Positions 16,401 through 25,551 of a stretch of 64,000 bases of DNA are shown piece by piece. The stretch is from an uncultured Clostridia bacterium (lineage in GTDB: Bacteria > Bacillota > Clostridia > Monoglobales > Monoglobaceae). The DNA lies in contig CAKSFQ010000006.1 in assembly GCA_934454115.1 (NCBI GenBank), positions 38,309 to 102,308 on the forward strand, in the 5' to 3' direction. The notes under the pieces were generated by a model, which had not been told where the DNA came from, ran no database searches, and saw nothing but the letters and a program-made list of their open reading frames with translations. The position numbers and the translations under genes were made by a program. The number at the start of each line of letters is the position of its first letter. Within the stretch, counting starts at the first letter, position 1.

Positions 16401-17174
16401 ATGAAACTGATATCCTGGAACGTAAACGGGCTGCGCGCCTGTATGAATAAGGGCTTTATGGAGACGTTTTTACGCCTTGACGCCGACATTTTTTGTTTGC
16501 AGGAAACCAAGCTGCAAGAAGGACAAATTGAGATGCCGCTTGACGGCTATCACCAATATTGGTGCTATGCGGAAAAAAAGGGATATTCCGGCACTGCGCT
16601 GTTTAGCAAGACAAAACCGCTCTCGGTGCGCTATGGTATGGGGATTTCGGAGCACGATACCGAGGGGCGGCTGATTACGGCAGAATATCCGGACTTTTAT
16701 CTGGTTGTCTGCTACACCCCCAATGCTCAGGATGGACTAAAACGGCTGTCCTATCGGATGGAATGGGAGGACGCGCTGCGCGCGTATCTTTCCTCACTGG
16801 AAGAGAAAAAGCCGATCATTTACTGCGGCGATCTGAATGTGGCACACCGGGAGATTGACTTAAAAAATCCTAAAACCAATCGCAAAAATGCCGGGTTCAG
16901 CGATGAGGAGCGGCAAAAAATGACCGACCTTTTATCCGATCACAAAATCGACACCTTCCGCTACTTCTACCCGGACGCCGAGGGCGCGTATTCCTGGTGG
17001 TCATACCGATTCCACGCCAGAGAGAAGAACGCCGGATGGCGCATTGACTATTTTATCGTCTCCGATGCGTTAAAGGATCGCCTTTTGGACGCAAAGATCC
17101 ATGCGGAAATCATGGGCAGCGATCACTGCCCGGTCGAACTTACCCTAACAACGGGGACGTCTCACGAAAAGTGA
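16401..17174 (+). CDS. xth: Exodeoxyribonuclease III (AP endonuclease)
   Basis: 257 residues. It cuts DNA at abasic sites and removes 3' blocking groups in base-excision repair. Key motifs are MKLISWNVNGLRAC, FCLQETKLQ (metal Glu), YCGDLNVAH, FRYFYPDAEGAYSWWSYR, WRIDYFIVS and GSDHCPVELTL (catalytic Asp-His). ATG 16401 is chosen because it starts the conserved domain and follows AAGGGGG. Its stop codon at 17172-17174 lies inside the terminator hairpin. Confidence 0.95.
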   Translation: MKLISWNVNGLRACMNKGFMETFLRLDADIFCLQETKLQEGQIEMPLDGYHQYWCYAEKKGYSGTALFSKTKPLSVRYGMGISEHDTEGRLITAEYPDFYLVVCYTPNAQDGLKRLSYRMEWEDALRAYLSSLEEKKPIIYCGDLNVAHREIDLKNPKTNRKNAGFSDEERQKMTDLLSDHKIDTFRYFYPDAEGAYSWWSYRFHAREKNAGWRIDYFIVSDALKDRLLDAKIHAEIMGSDHCPVELTLTTGTSHEK

Positions 17175-17190
17175 GACGCCCCTGTTGTTT
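17147..17190. terminator. Terminator overlapping the end of xth
   Basis: AACAACGGGGACGTCTCAC pairs with GTGAGACGCCCCTGTTGTT around GAAAA. The 5' arm encodes the last residues of exonuclease III and the stop codon is in the 3' arm. It also faces the end of the converging ATPase gene. Confidence 0.85.
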
Positions 17191-18274
17191 ATTTCGCAAT
17201 GGTTTGAATCAAATCCTCCGTGATACGGTCAATCCGGTCAAAGTCCACCGCGGCAATATAATACCGCTCCAATGCGTCATGGATTTGCTTGATTTCGCCA
17301 AGCAATTCCCTTGCCTTTTGCATTTTTGCCGTATATTCCTCTTCAATCATGCCGAGCAAATCGGCGTTTTCCTGATCCGTACCGCGCGGCAGCGCCAGAT
17401 CATACAAGTCCAGAATGATATCGCCCTCCCGCTCCGGGAACAACTCGTGCGGCGGCGTGGCGTCAAATACGCAGACCGAAAGATCCCGCAGCGCTACCAT
17501 GTCAAGGCTCTCCGCATCAAAGCTGCAATGATACAGCTCAGCATCCTGTCCTGCCTCAACGGCGGCCGCGGCCAGCTTTTTCATTAGGGTCGATTTTCCG
17601 GTACCCGGTCTGCCCTTGATAAAATAACGAACCTTTAAATCCTCCGTCAGATTCCTGATATAGTGCGCCGAACCGTCCGGCGTCATTGCGCCGAAGAAAC
17701 GGTGCTCAATCCGTCCCGGCGCCGCCTTCTTTTTTGTGCCGTCCAAAATCTGCGCGGTCAAATCCTCGGCCGCACGGTCAAGCGCGCCAAAATCCACATG
17801 GCAAAGATAAACCTTTTCCCACCTGTCGTGAATCTGCTTTGCCTCTCTTAACATTTCATAAATCCGATCATACCGCTTTTTGATCTCCGCTTTACAGTCC
17901 GCAATTTCTTCGCGGTGCACAACCAGCTTTTCCCGATCCCAGGCAATGCCCAAATTGACATAGTCCTCCACAATGCCCGGGAGGTTCGGTTCGATCACGT
18001 GCGGCGCAGTGCCGTCTACCACCGCCGTCTTTCTATCGCGCAAAATGACACCGTCTAAGGACGCGGCATCCGAGCTGCAATGGATCTCTTCCACCGTCTG
18101 CCCCAGATTCTTAAAATGGGCGCCGATCTTCCGCATCATGGTCGATTTTCCGGTACCGGGCCCGCCTTTTAAAATAAAGATACGTTCCATACCGCAAAGC
18201 ACGGACGGAAAGTAATTGACAAACCCCTGTGCCGCATTGGCACAGGTAAAATATTCGCAGCTTTTTTTCTGCAT
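17189..18274 (-). CDS. PRK06851-like P-loop ATPase with duplicated nucleotide-binding domain
   Basis: 361 residues made of two similar halves. Each has a Walker A (LKGGPGTGKSTMM near 36 and IKGRPGTGKSTLM near 222) followed by a similar cysteine-containing strand (EEIHCSSDAASLDGV and ELYHCSFDAESLDMV) and a matching Asp-rich strand (VDGTAPHVIEP, FDATPPHELFP). The repeated C-terminal helix (EAKQIHDRWEKVYLCHVDF, EIKQIHDALERYYIAAVDF) confirms the duplication. It is a conserved but uncharacterised family in Firmicutes, sometimes labelled ATPase. Its own transcription unit follows the Nudix terminator. AGGGAGTG precedes the ATG. Confidence 0.8.
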   Translation of the reverse strand: MQKKSCEYFTCANAAQGFVNYFPSVLCGMERIFILKGGPGTGKSTMMRKIGAHFKNLGQTVEEIHCSSDAASLDGVILRDRKTAVVDGTAPHVIEPNLPGIVEDYVNLGIAWDREKLVVHREEIADCKAEIKKRYDRIYEMLREAKQIHDRWEKVYLCHVDFGALDRAAEDLTAQILDGTKKKAAPGRIEHRFFGAMTPDGSAHYIRNLTEDLKVRYFIKGRPGTGKSTLMKKLAAAAVEAGQDAELYHCSFDAESLDMVALRDLSVCVFDATPPHELFPEREGDIILDLYDLALPRGTDQENADLLGMIEEEYTAKMQKARELLGEIKQIHDALERYYIAAVDFDRIDRITEDLIQTIAK

Positions 18275-18342
18275 GATTCACACTCCCTTTGCAGGCACAC
18301 GGAAGTCACCCCCGATATGCCCTGTGATTGTATTTTATGCAG

Positions 18343-18371
18343 AAAAAAAACGCCCGGTGCGTGTCCGGGCG
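18343..18371 (-). terminator. Terminator of the Nudix gene
   Basis: On the minus strand CGCCCGG...CCGGGCG (18371-18351) is followed by eight T residues (18350-18343). It closes the gyrA-to-Nudix gene run. Confidence 0.9.
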
Positions 18372-18408
18372 GCAGAACTTCGGATCATTACAGTATATTT
18401 TCGTTCTG

Positions 18409-18879
18409 TTAGACCTCCATTGTCATAAAGCTATCCGTACAGGATACAAGACAGCCGTTTTCATAACGCAGCTTGAGCGAAAACGGCGCAGTCTGCTCCC
18501 TGAGCAGAGCAAACATCCGCCGGTCTCCCTCCCAAAGGTTCAGCGCGTTCACCGCCTCGATATCAACCCAGCAGAGTTCCCCCTCGTCACAGCTGCGGAG
18601 CGTGCCGGAAAAGCGGTCGGCCGTGTAGAGAAAGATATACTCCTCCTCCGCATCGTCACAACAGAAGGTTAAAATACCACGAAAACGGTAATTCTTCAGC
18701 GTCAGTCCCGTCTCCTCATAGACCTCACGCAAGAGGCATTCCTCCGGGGTCTCGCCCGGCTCAAACTTGCCGCCGACCCCAATCCATTTATCTTTATTGA
18801 CATCCCTATCCTTTGCCGTCCGATGCAGCATCAGATACTTTCCGTCCTTTTCCAGATAACAAAGCGTGGTTTGCAGCAT
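18409..18879 (-). CDS. Nudix hydrolase, MutT/8-oxo-dGTPase-like
   Basis: 156 residues. The Nudix box GKFEPGETPEECLLREVYEE followed by TGL is complete, with all metal-binding glutamates. The remainder resembles the MutT-like group that hydrolyses oxidised or unusual nucleoside triphosphates (CYLEKDGKYLMLHR at the start, KWIGVGGKFE, FLYTADRFSG). ATG 18879 is preferred since GGGAGG lies 7 bp upstream, rather than the TTG 24 bp further up. It is the last gene before the terminator. Confidence 0.9.
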   Translation of the reverse strand: MLQTTLCYLEKDGKYLMLHRTAKDRDVNKDKWIGVGGKFEPGETPEECLLREVYEETGLTLKNYRFRGILTFCCDDAEEEYIFLYTADRFSGTLRSCDEGELCWVDIEAVNALNLWEGDRRMFALLREQTAPFSLKLRYENGCLVSCTDSFMTMEV

Positions 18880-18970
18880 ATCGATTCCTCCCGGTTTTGT
18901 CAATAAATCAAATTTCCGATCTTGAAACGCGGTCTTACACCTTCATGAAAAGACCGTTTTGTATCAGACG

Positions 18971-19729
18971 CTACAGCCGATCGGCCAGGGTCGGCCGGCT
19001 CTTTTTCATCCAGACTGTGCTAAATATCAAACAAACTGCCGTCACCAGGACAAATACGGCAATCCGTCTGCCGTCCGGCAGCGTGCCGTGCAAAAGTGCG
19101 GCGCGATAACCGTCTGCCAGAACCGCGACCGGGTTACAGTCGCAAAAAAGCCGCACCACGCCGCGGAGAGAGGACGCGTCCCAAAAGATCGGCGTCATCC
19201 AAAATCCCAGGGACAGCGCGGCCTGCAAGCCATAGCCCGCATCGCGGACATAGCTGCAAAGCAGCGCCAAGATCCGTCCAAGACCCAATATCAGCAAAAA
19301 TCCGCCGGCCAGCCAGAAAAACGTCCAAAGCTGACCAATCCGCGGTGCAATCCCGGACACACACATCGCAAGATAGGCCGCAGAAAGCAGCACGCCATGC
19401 ACCGCCATTGCGGCACAAACCCGAACCAGGGGCAGCTTTTCTGCCGGGAAGCGGACCTTACACACCAAATGACGATAGTCAAAAAAGCAGCTTGCAGCGC
19501 CAACCAGCCCGTCCGAAAAAAAGAACCACGGCAGAATCCCGGCAATCAGCCAAAGGATGTATGGTTCGCCCTCCACCGACGGCGCGGCAAACGCGACCGT
19601 ATAGACGAACCAATAAACCAATACGGTCAGCAGCGGCGATACAAACGCCCAAAGCGCGCCCAGGCCGGTACCGGCATAGCGGGCGCGCAGATCATGGACA
19701 GTCAGGGCGATCAGCAGCCGCCCTTTCAT
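18971..19729 (-). CDS. ABC-2 type polysaccharide/lipid export permease
   Basis: 252 residues with about six membrane segments. LTVHDLRARYAGTGLGALWA, then FVSPLLTVLVYWFVYTVAF and the late MTPIFWDAS with CNPVAVLADGYRAALL are hallmarks of the Wzm/TagG-like permeases that export polysaccharide or polyol-phosphate chains across the membrane. No cognate ATP-binding gene is adjacent. The start overlaps the galU stop by 4 bp (ATGA), so it is translated with the UDP-glucose enzyme, which links it to glycan synthesis or export. Confidence 0.85.
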   Translation of the reverse strand: MKGRLLIALTVHDLRARYAGTGLGALWAFVSPLLTVLVYWFVYTVAFAAPSVEGEPYILWLIAGILPWFFFSDGLVGAASCFFDYRHLVCKVRFPAEKLPLVRVCAAMAVHGVLLSAAYLAMCVSGIAPRIGQLWTFFWLAGGFLLILGLGRILALLCSYVRDAGYGLQAALSLGFWMTPIFWDASSLRGVVRLFCDCNPVAVLADGYRAALLHGTLPDGRRIAVFVLVTAVCLIFSTVWMKKSRPTLADRL

Positions 19730-20601
19730 GCGTTTTCCGTTATTTTTTTCAGGTATGCCACAAACTCATCGTGCAGATCGTCACGGCGCAGTGCAAACTC
19801 TACGGTTGCCTCTAAAAAGCCCATCCGATCACCCACATCGTAGCGGCGACCCTCAAAATTATATGCATACATGCCTTGCTCTGCCGCCAGAGTCTTTAAG
19901 GCGTCGGTCAGCTGAATTTCGCCGCCGGCACCCGGCTTGGTGTGTTCCAGATGCCGGAACACCTCCGGCGTAATCACGTAACGGCCAAGAACCGCAACGT
20001 TGCTGGGCGCTTCTTCCTTCGGTGGTTTTTCGACCATGCCGTTGACCTTATAGAGCCGCTCGCCAATCTGCTCGCCGTCCACACAGCCGTACTTATGAAT
20101 CTCGTCCATATCGACCGTCTGCACGCCGAGCACGGATTTTCCGCAGGTCTCGTAGACGTCGATCAACTGCTTGATACAGGGCTTGTCCGCGTTATATACC
20201 ACATCGTCACCCAGCAAAACGGCAAACGGCTCATCGCCGACAAAGCTCTTGGCGCAGTGAATCGCATGGCCGAGCCCCAGCGCCTCTTTCTGGCGAATCG
20301 AAACCAGGTTGGCAAGCTCGGCAATACGGCGCACCTCTTTTGCCATGGCCGATTTGCCGTTGGCCTCCAGGGTAAACTCCAACTCGCGGGAGCGGTCAAA
20401 ATGATCCTCTACCGCCTTTTTATACGGGCTGGTAATCACGCAGATATCCTCAATCCCGGCAGCGACTGCCTCCTCGACAATATACTGAATGGTCGGAGTA
20501 TCCACGATGGGCAGCATCTCTTTCGGCATGGCCTTGGTCGCCGGCAAAAAACGAGTGCCCCAGCCGGCCGCCGGAATAATGGCTTTTTTTACTTGTTTCA
20601 T
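19726..20601 (-). CDS. galU: UTP-glucose-1-phosphate uridylyltransferase
   Basis: 291 residues. It makes UDP-glucose from UTP and glucose-1-phosphate for wall polysaccharides and glycolipids. Motifs: KAIIPAAGWGTRFLPATKAM (nucleotide loop), KEMLPIVDTPTIQYIVEEAV, GLGHAIHCAK, VLLGDDVV and MVEKPPKEEAPSN with GRYVITPEVF. ATG 20601 follows AAGGAGAATTGAT; the longer frame upstream lies in ttcA. It is 1 bp after ttcA and overlaps the export permease. Confidence 0.95.
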   Translation of the reverse strand: MKQVKKAIIPAAGWGTRFLPATKAMPKEMLPIVDTPTIQYIVEEAVAAGIEDICVITSPYKKAVEDHFDRSRELEFTLEANGKSAMAKEVRRIAELANLVSIRQKEALGLGHAIHCAKSFVGDEPFAVLLGDDVVYNADKPCIKQLIDVYETCGKSVLGVQTVDMDEIHKYGCVDGEQIGERLYKVNGMVEKPPKEEAPSNVAVLGRYVITPEVFRHLEHTKPGAGGEIQLTDALKTLAAEQGMYAYNFEGRRYDVGDRMGFLEATVEFALRRDDLHDEFVAYLKKITENA

Positions 20602-20602
20602 A

Positions 20603-21325
20603 TCAATTCTCCTTTTCTGTAACCCTCCAGTCGGGAAGTCCCGTTTGGATGGCATGCATGATTTTGGTTTTAAAGAAATGATCGTCCTTTGTCCTGCCTG
20701 TGATAAATTCTTTCATATCCTGGCGTTTGGATTTGCCGTCCATCGGACAGGGATTGAACACAATCGGCAATTCCGTCCGTCTGGCATAGCTCTTAATATC
20801 CCCCTCCGGCACATAAACAAGCGGCCGAATCACGTGGATATCCCGGCGCGACAAGTAGGTCACCGGTGAAAAGCAGTTCAGTCTGCCCTCATAAAACAGA
20901 GATAAAAAGAAGGTTTCCAGAACGTCCTCGTTATGATGTCCAAGCGCCACCTTGTTGCAGCCAAGCTCAACGGCAAGGTCGTTCAGGCCGCCGCGGCGCA
21001 GCTTGGCACAGAGCGAACAGGGATTTTTTTCCTTCCGGATATCAAAGATGACCTCTGCAATATCGGTCTTTTTGACGACATATTCGACCCCAAGCTGCTC
21101 ACTGAGCGCACGTACGGCTGCAAAGCTTGTCCCCTCGTAGCCCATATCCAGCGAAAGACCGATGATCTCAAATCGTTTGGGATAAAACCGCCGCAGAGCG
21201 GCAAGGGCGCACAGCAGCGTCAGGCTGTCCTTGCCGCCGGATATGCCGACGGCAATACGGTCGCCGTCCGCAATCATCTGGTAGTCGTCCACCGCACGGC
21301 GAACCCGGCTTAAAATCTTTTTCAT
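20603..21325 (-). CDS. ttcA: TtcA/TilS-type PP-loop tRNA thiolation protein
   Basis: 240 residues. The PP-loop SGGKDS (about 29-34) activates a tRNA base by adenylation, and NPCSLCAKLRRGGL carries a CxxC like the Fe-S-binding pair of TtcA, with a further Cys in NPCPMDGKSKRQ. KVALGHHNEDVLETFFLSLF is typical of the TtcA group. Predicted role: thiolation of a cytidine in tRNA. The symbol is by family similarity; clostridial relatives may modify other positions. It lies 12 bp after gyrA and 1 bp before galU. Confidence 0.82.
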   Translation of the reverse strand: MKKILSRVRRAVDDYQMIADGDRIAVGISGGKDSLTLLCALAALRRFYPKRFEIIGLSLDMGYEGTSFAAVRALSEQLGVEYVVKKTDIAEVIFDIRKEKNPCSLCAKLRRGGLNDLAVELGCNKVALGHHNEDVLETFFLSLFYEGRLNCFSPVTYLSRRDIHVIRPLVYVPEGDIKSYARRTELPIVFNPCPMDGKSKRQDMKEFITGRTKDDHFFKTKIMHAIQTGLPDWRVTEKEN

Positions 21326-21337
21326 GGTTTAACTTCC

Positions 21338-23872
21338 TTATTCTTCGGTCTCACCCAAATCGGTCTCAATATCTTCGGCGTTGGAGCCTCCGTCCACCGC
21401 AGCAATGCTCTCCGTCTCCGGTGCGTCCTCATTCTCCGGTTCCTTCTCCACGCAGGCAACCGTAACAATATTCACGTCGTCAGCCAGCCGCATCAGGCGT
21501 ACGCCCTTGGTGACGCGGCCGTAGGTACTGATATCCTCGGTGTCCATACGGATAATGACGCCCTCGGAGGTAATCAAAATGACATCGTCCTTCGGCGTTA
21601 CCACCTGCAATCCCGCAACCGCTCCCGTTGCGTCGCTGATTCGGTAAGAGGTTGTCCCCTTACCGCCGCGGCTCTGACATTTATACTCGGAAAGCTCCGT
21701 CTTTTTGCCATAGCCCTTTTCACTGACAACCAGCAGCTTGCCGTCCTCGGCATCTACACTCATACCAATCACATAGTCGCCGTCCTCCAGCGAGATACCG
21801 CGCACACCGCGCGAAACACGGCCCATATTCCGCACATCGCTCTCATGGAAGCGGATCATCTTTCCGCCGTGGCTGCCGATAAACAGATCCTTGCTGCCAT
21901 CGGTCATAACCACCCGGATCAGCTCGTCTGTATCGTCTAAGCGAATGGCAATTTTACCTGCCTTGGGCGCATTCTGATATTCCATCAAGTCAGTCTTTTT
22001 AATGACGCCGGCACGGGTACACATCACCAGATACTTGCCCTCTTCGTATTCCCGAACCGGGATCACGGCCGAGATGCTCTCCTCCGGCTCTAATGCCAGC
22101 AGATTGACAATCGGCGTTCCCTTGGCGGTGCGTCCGCCCTCCGGAATTTCATAGGCCTTGATGCGGTACATCCGCCCCTTATTGGTGAAGAAGAGAATAT
22201 GCGCATGGGTGGAGGACACAAACATACTGGACACAAAGTCCTCCTCCTTGGTTTGCAGGCCGATAATGCCGCGGCCGCCGCGCTTCTGGCTGCGGTAGGT
22301 ATCCACCGACAGACGTTTGATATATCCCTGGTGGGTCAGTGTGATGACGTTTTCCTCTTCTTCAATCAAATCCTCAATATCGATATCGTCCGCAGCCGGT
22401 TCAATCGAGGTACGTCTCGCGTCACCGAACTTATCGCGGATTGCACCGATTTCTTCCTTTAAAATATCCAGCACCATCTGCTCACTGCCCAAAATCTCGG
22501 TCAGGTGTGCAATCAGCGCCTTGATATCACGGTATTCGTTTTCGACCTTTTCACGCTCTAACCCGGAAAGCCGCGCCAGGCGCATATCTAAAATTGCCTG
22601 TGCCTGGATATCGGTAAACCCAAACCGTTCCATCAGCTTTTCCTTCGCATCGTTATAGCTGCTGCGGATGATGCTGATGACCTCGTCAATATGATCGAGC
22701 GCAATCGTCAGACCCTCCAAGATATGTGCTCTTGCCTCCGCCTTCTTTTTGTCAAAGCGGGTACGCCGCACAATGACTTCCTTCTGAAAATCTACATAGT
22801 TTTCCAGTACCTGTTTGAGGTTTAATACCTTCGGGTCGGTCTGGTTAACCAGCGCCAGCATAATCACACTGAAGGTGTCCTCCAACTGGGTATATTTATA
22901 CAGCTGATTTAAAACGATGGTTGCATTGACGTCACGCTTTAATTCAATGATAATCCGCATACCGTCGCGGTCGGATTCGTCACGCAGGTCGGAGATCCCC
23001 TCCACCCGTTTATCGTGTACCAGTTCTGCAATCTTTTCAATCAGCCTTGCTTTGTTGACGGCATAAGGGATCTCGGTCACGACAATACGCTGCCGGTTCT
23101 CCTTCCAGTCCTCAATCTCTGCTCTCGCGCGCACGCGCAGCTTGCCGCGGCCGGTATGATAGGCGGCACGGATGCCGCTGACGCCCATGATCTGCGCACC
23201 GGTCGGAAAGTCGGGGCCGGGAATATGCTCCATCAATTCGTCAATGGTAATTTCCGGGTTGTCGATTAAGGCAATGATACCGTCAATGACCTCACCCAGG
23301 TTATGCGGCGGAATATTGGTCGCCATGCCGACCGCAATCCCGTTAGAGCCGTTTACCAAAAGATGCGGAAACCGAGACGGCAGCACCACCGGTTCTTTAC
23401 GACTCTCGTCAAAGTTTGGCATAAAGTCTACGGTATCTTTTTCAATATCGGTCAGCATATGCATAGACAGCTTGGACATCTTCGCCTCAGTATAACGGTA
23501 GGCAGCCGCGCCGTCACCGTCAATTGAGCCAAAGTTACCGTGGCCGTCTACCGTCGGATAACGCATTGAAAAATCCTGCGCCATACGAACCAGTGCATCG
23601 TAGACGGACGCGTCACCGTGCGGATGGTATCGGCCCAGCACATTACCGACGGTCGCCGCACACTTTTTATACGCCTTGTCCGGCGTGATACCATCCTCGT
23701 ACATTGCGTACAAAATGCGGCGGTGTACCGGCTTTAACCCGTCCCGGACATCCGGCAGTGCACGGCCGACAATAACCGACATTGCATAGTCGATGTAGGA
23801 CTTTTTCATCTCGCTGTTGATTTCCACCGGGATGACCTGTAGTTTTGAAGTATCAAATAATTCTTCTGCCAT
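21338..23872 (-). CDS. gyrA: DNA gyrase subunit A
   Basis: 844 residues. Gyrase A forms the breakage-reunion core that introduces negative supercoils with GyrB. Visible features are the quinolone region [20 protein letters not shown], the catalytic tyrosine in [12 protein letters not shown], the coiled region and six beta-pinwheel blades with the GyrA box QKRGGRG (in [14 protein letters not shown]), which separates it from topoisomerase IV ParC. An acidic tail (about the last 40 residues) follows. The residue aligned with E. coli Ser83 is alanine. No gyrB is adjacent. AGGAAG precedes the ATG. Confidence 0.97.
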   Translation of the reverse strand: MAEELFDTSKLQVIPVEINSEMKKSYIDYAMSVIVGRALPDVRDGLKPVHRRILYAMYEDGITPDKAYKKCAATVGNVLGRYHPHGDASVYDALVRMAQDFSMRYPTVDGHGNFGSIDGDGAAAYRYTEAKMSKLSMHMLTDIEKDTVDFMPNFDESRKEPVVLPSRFPHLLVNGSNGIAVGMATNIPPHNLGEVIDGIIALIDNPEITIDELMEHIPGPDFPTGAQIMGVSGIRAAYHTGRGKLRVRARAEIEDWKENRQRIVVTEIPYAVNKARLIEKIAELVHDKRVEGISDLRDESDRDGMRIIIELKRDVNATIVLNQLYKYTQLEDTFSVIMLALVNQTDPKVLNLKQVLENYVDFQKEVIVRRTRFDKKKAEARAHILEGLTIALDHIDEVISIIRSSYNDAKEKLMERFGFTDIQAQAILDMRLARLSGLEREKVENEYRDIKALIAHLTEILGSEQMVLDILKEEIGAIRDKFGDARRTSIEPAADDIDIEDLIEEEENVITLTHQGYIKRLSVDTYRSQKRGGRGIIGLQTKEEDFVSSMFVSSTHAHILFFTNKGRMYRIKAYEIPEGGRTAKGTPIVNLLALEPEESISAVIPVREYEEGKYLVMCTRAGVIKKTDLMEYQNAPKAGKIAIRLDDTDELIRVVMTDGSKDLFIGSHGGKMIRFHESDVRNMGRVSRGVRGISLEDGDYVIGMSVDAEDGKLLVVSEKGYGKKTELSEYKCQSRGGKGTTSYRISDATGAVAGLQVVTPKDDVILITSEGVIIRMDTEDISTYGRVTKGVRLMRLADDVNIVTVACVEKEPENEDAPETESIAAVDGGSNAEDIETDLGETEE

Positions 23873-24022
23873 GTTTACAACTTCCTATTCTTTTATTTTA
23901 TCGGTTTCACAAAAAAACACTTTACCTTTAAAATTCGACATCGCAGTGCGATTTCCTCTTTTTAGCTAAAATTTTTGGGGTAATTTTTTGTTCTTGCTTC
24001 CTTTTTTCCTTTCGGGTTGTAC

Positions 24023-24056
24023 CATAAAAAGAGGACGGCTTTTCTCCGTCCTCTTA
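24023..24056 (-). terminator. Terminator of msmK
   Basis: On the minus strand AAGAGGACGG (24055-24046) pairs perfectly with CCGTCCTCTT (24038-24029), followed by TTTTATGG. It lies 24 bp after the msmK stop. Confidence 0.85.
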
Positions 24057-24079
24057 TGTTACAGATCCATAAAAACCGA

Positions 24080-25192
24080 TTAGTGTATAATCACACTCTC
24101 CGTATCCTTATCAAACAGATGAATCTTGTTGGCATCCAGCGCAACCTTAACGTGCTCTCCGTGCTTGGTGGTGGTACGCGGATTCACTCTCGCAGTCATA
24201 TCCACGCCACAAGCCTGGAAGTACAGGTAGGTCTCTGCGCCCATCATTTCGGTTAAGGTGATATCCACCTCAAAGGTGCACTCCGGCGCAGCGGAAATGA
24301 ATGCTTCATCATCATAAATATCCTCAGGACGAATACCCATCAGAACTTCCTTGCCGTTATATGCCTGCACCTCTGCCTTTTTGCCCTTGCCGTCCGGCAG
24401 CTTGATGGAGATATCGCCATTGGTCAGATAGGTGCCGTCTTCCTTGCAGTTTACGGTCACGCTGATGAAGTTCATCTGCGGCGATCCGATAAATCCTGCA
24501 ACGAATACGTTGGTCGGGTACAGATACAGGTTGGTCGGGGTATCTACCTGCTGAATCACGCCGTCTTTCATAACGACAATTCTGGAACCCATGGTCATAG
24601 CCTCGGTCTGGTCGTGCGTTACATAGATAAAGGTGGTCTGCAGGTTTTTATGCAGCTTACCGATCTCGGTTCTCATCTGCACACGCAGCTTTGCATCCAG
24701 GTTGGAGAGCGGCTCATCCATCAGGAACACCTTCGGCTCACGCACGATGGCACGGCCGAGGGCAACACGCTGTCTCTGACCGCCGGAAAGCGCCTTCGGC
24801 TTTCTGTCAAGCAGACCCTCGATGCCCAGAATCTGTGCAGCCTCGTTTACCTTTCTCTTAATCTCGTCCTTGGGAACCTTTCTCAATTTCAAACCGAACG
24901 CCATGTTCTCAAACACGGTCATATGCGGATACAGCGCGTAGTTCTGGAACACCATAGCGATATCTCTGTCTTTCGGAACGACGTCATTCATCAACTGGTC
25001 ACCGATGTAAAGTTCACCTTCAGAAATCTCCTCAAGACCGGCGATCATACGCAGGGTAGTGGATTTACCGCAGCCGGAAGGGCCGACAAAAATGATAAAT
25101 TCCTTATCCTCGATCTCCAGATTAAAATCTTTTACAGCGGTAAAGCCGCCGGCATAGGTCTTGGTGATATTTCTAAGACTCAAACTCGCCAT
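24080..25192 (-). CDS. msmK: MsmK/UgpC-type sugar ABC transporter ATPase
   Basis: 370 residues. N-terminal ATPase domain: Walker A GPSGCGKST (about 37-45), Q-loop MVFQNYALYPHMTVFENM, signature LSGGQRQRVALGRAIV, Walker B VFLMDEPLSNLD and the switch His in YVTHDQTEAM. The C-terminal regulatory OB-like domain (about 240-370, GIRPEDIYDDEAF, ETYLYFQACG) is typical of MalK/UgpC/MsmK. Such ATPases are often single genes that energise several carbohydrate importers. It stands alone here, while the importer at 47-51 kb lacks an ATPase. AGGAGG precedes the ATG and an extended -10 (TGCTACAAT) lies at 25246-25254. Confidence 0.95.
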   Translation of the reverse strand: MASLSLRNITKTYAGGFTAVKDFNLEIEDKEFIIFVGPSGCGKSTTLRMIAGLEEISEGELYIGDQLMNDVVPKDRDIAMVFQNYALYPHMTVFENMAFGLKLRKVPKDEIKRKVNEAAQILGIEGLLDRKPKALSGGQRQRVALGRAIVREPKVFLMDEPLSNLDAKLRVQMRTEIGKLHKNLQTTFIYVTHDQTEAMTMGSRIVVMKDGVIQQVDTPTNLYLYPTNVFVAGFIGSPQMNFISVTVNCKEDGTYLTNGDISIKLPDGKGKKAEVQAYNGKEVLMGIRPEDIYDDEAFISAAPECTFEVDITLTEMMGAETYLYFQACGVDMTARVNPRTTTKHGEHVKVALDANKIHLFDKDTESVIIH

Positions 25193-25245
25193 AATATAAA
25201 CCTCCTAAAAAATCCTTAAAAATATGTTTCGTCATTTATGCATTC

Positions 25246-25254
25246 ATTGTAGCA
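25246..25254 (-). promoter_or_regulatory. Possible extended -10 promoter of msmK
   Basis: TGCTACAAT on the minus strand, 54 bp before the msmK ATG, with only a weak -35 (TAACAT) 17 bp above. The rest of 25193-25551 shows no gene; its other end holds the argC promoter. Confidence 0.45.
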
Positions 25255-25472
25255 TAAAACATTTGAAAATGTTAGAGCCTATTTACACAAATTTAATTTT
25301 TTCTTTTTAGTGAAATTGTCTAAACAGCCGTTTTTTCAAAGTTTTACAGGCAATCTGCCCAAAGTTTTCCTGCCACCCCTTGTGCACGTTGCTAAACGCC
25401 TTGTGCGATAGTTCCAAATCGCAGTCGGCTTTCCCTGTGATATTTGGCACGGAGTTTTGCGGCAGTTTTACT

Positions 25473-25500
25473 TGCAATTTGAAAAAAAAGGGAGTATAAT
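25473..25500 (+). promoter_or_regulatory. Promoter of argCB
   Basis: TTGCAA (25473-25478), 16-bp spacer and perfect TATAAT (25495-25500), 52 bp before the argC start. No arginine-repressor box could be recognised with confidence. Confidence 0.7.
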
Positions 25501-25551
25501 GAGACAATGCAGAAAAAAGGGTGTTTTGACCCGAAAAGGAGAGTGATCTAC

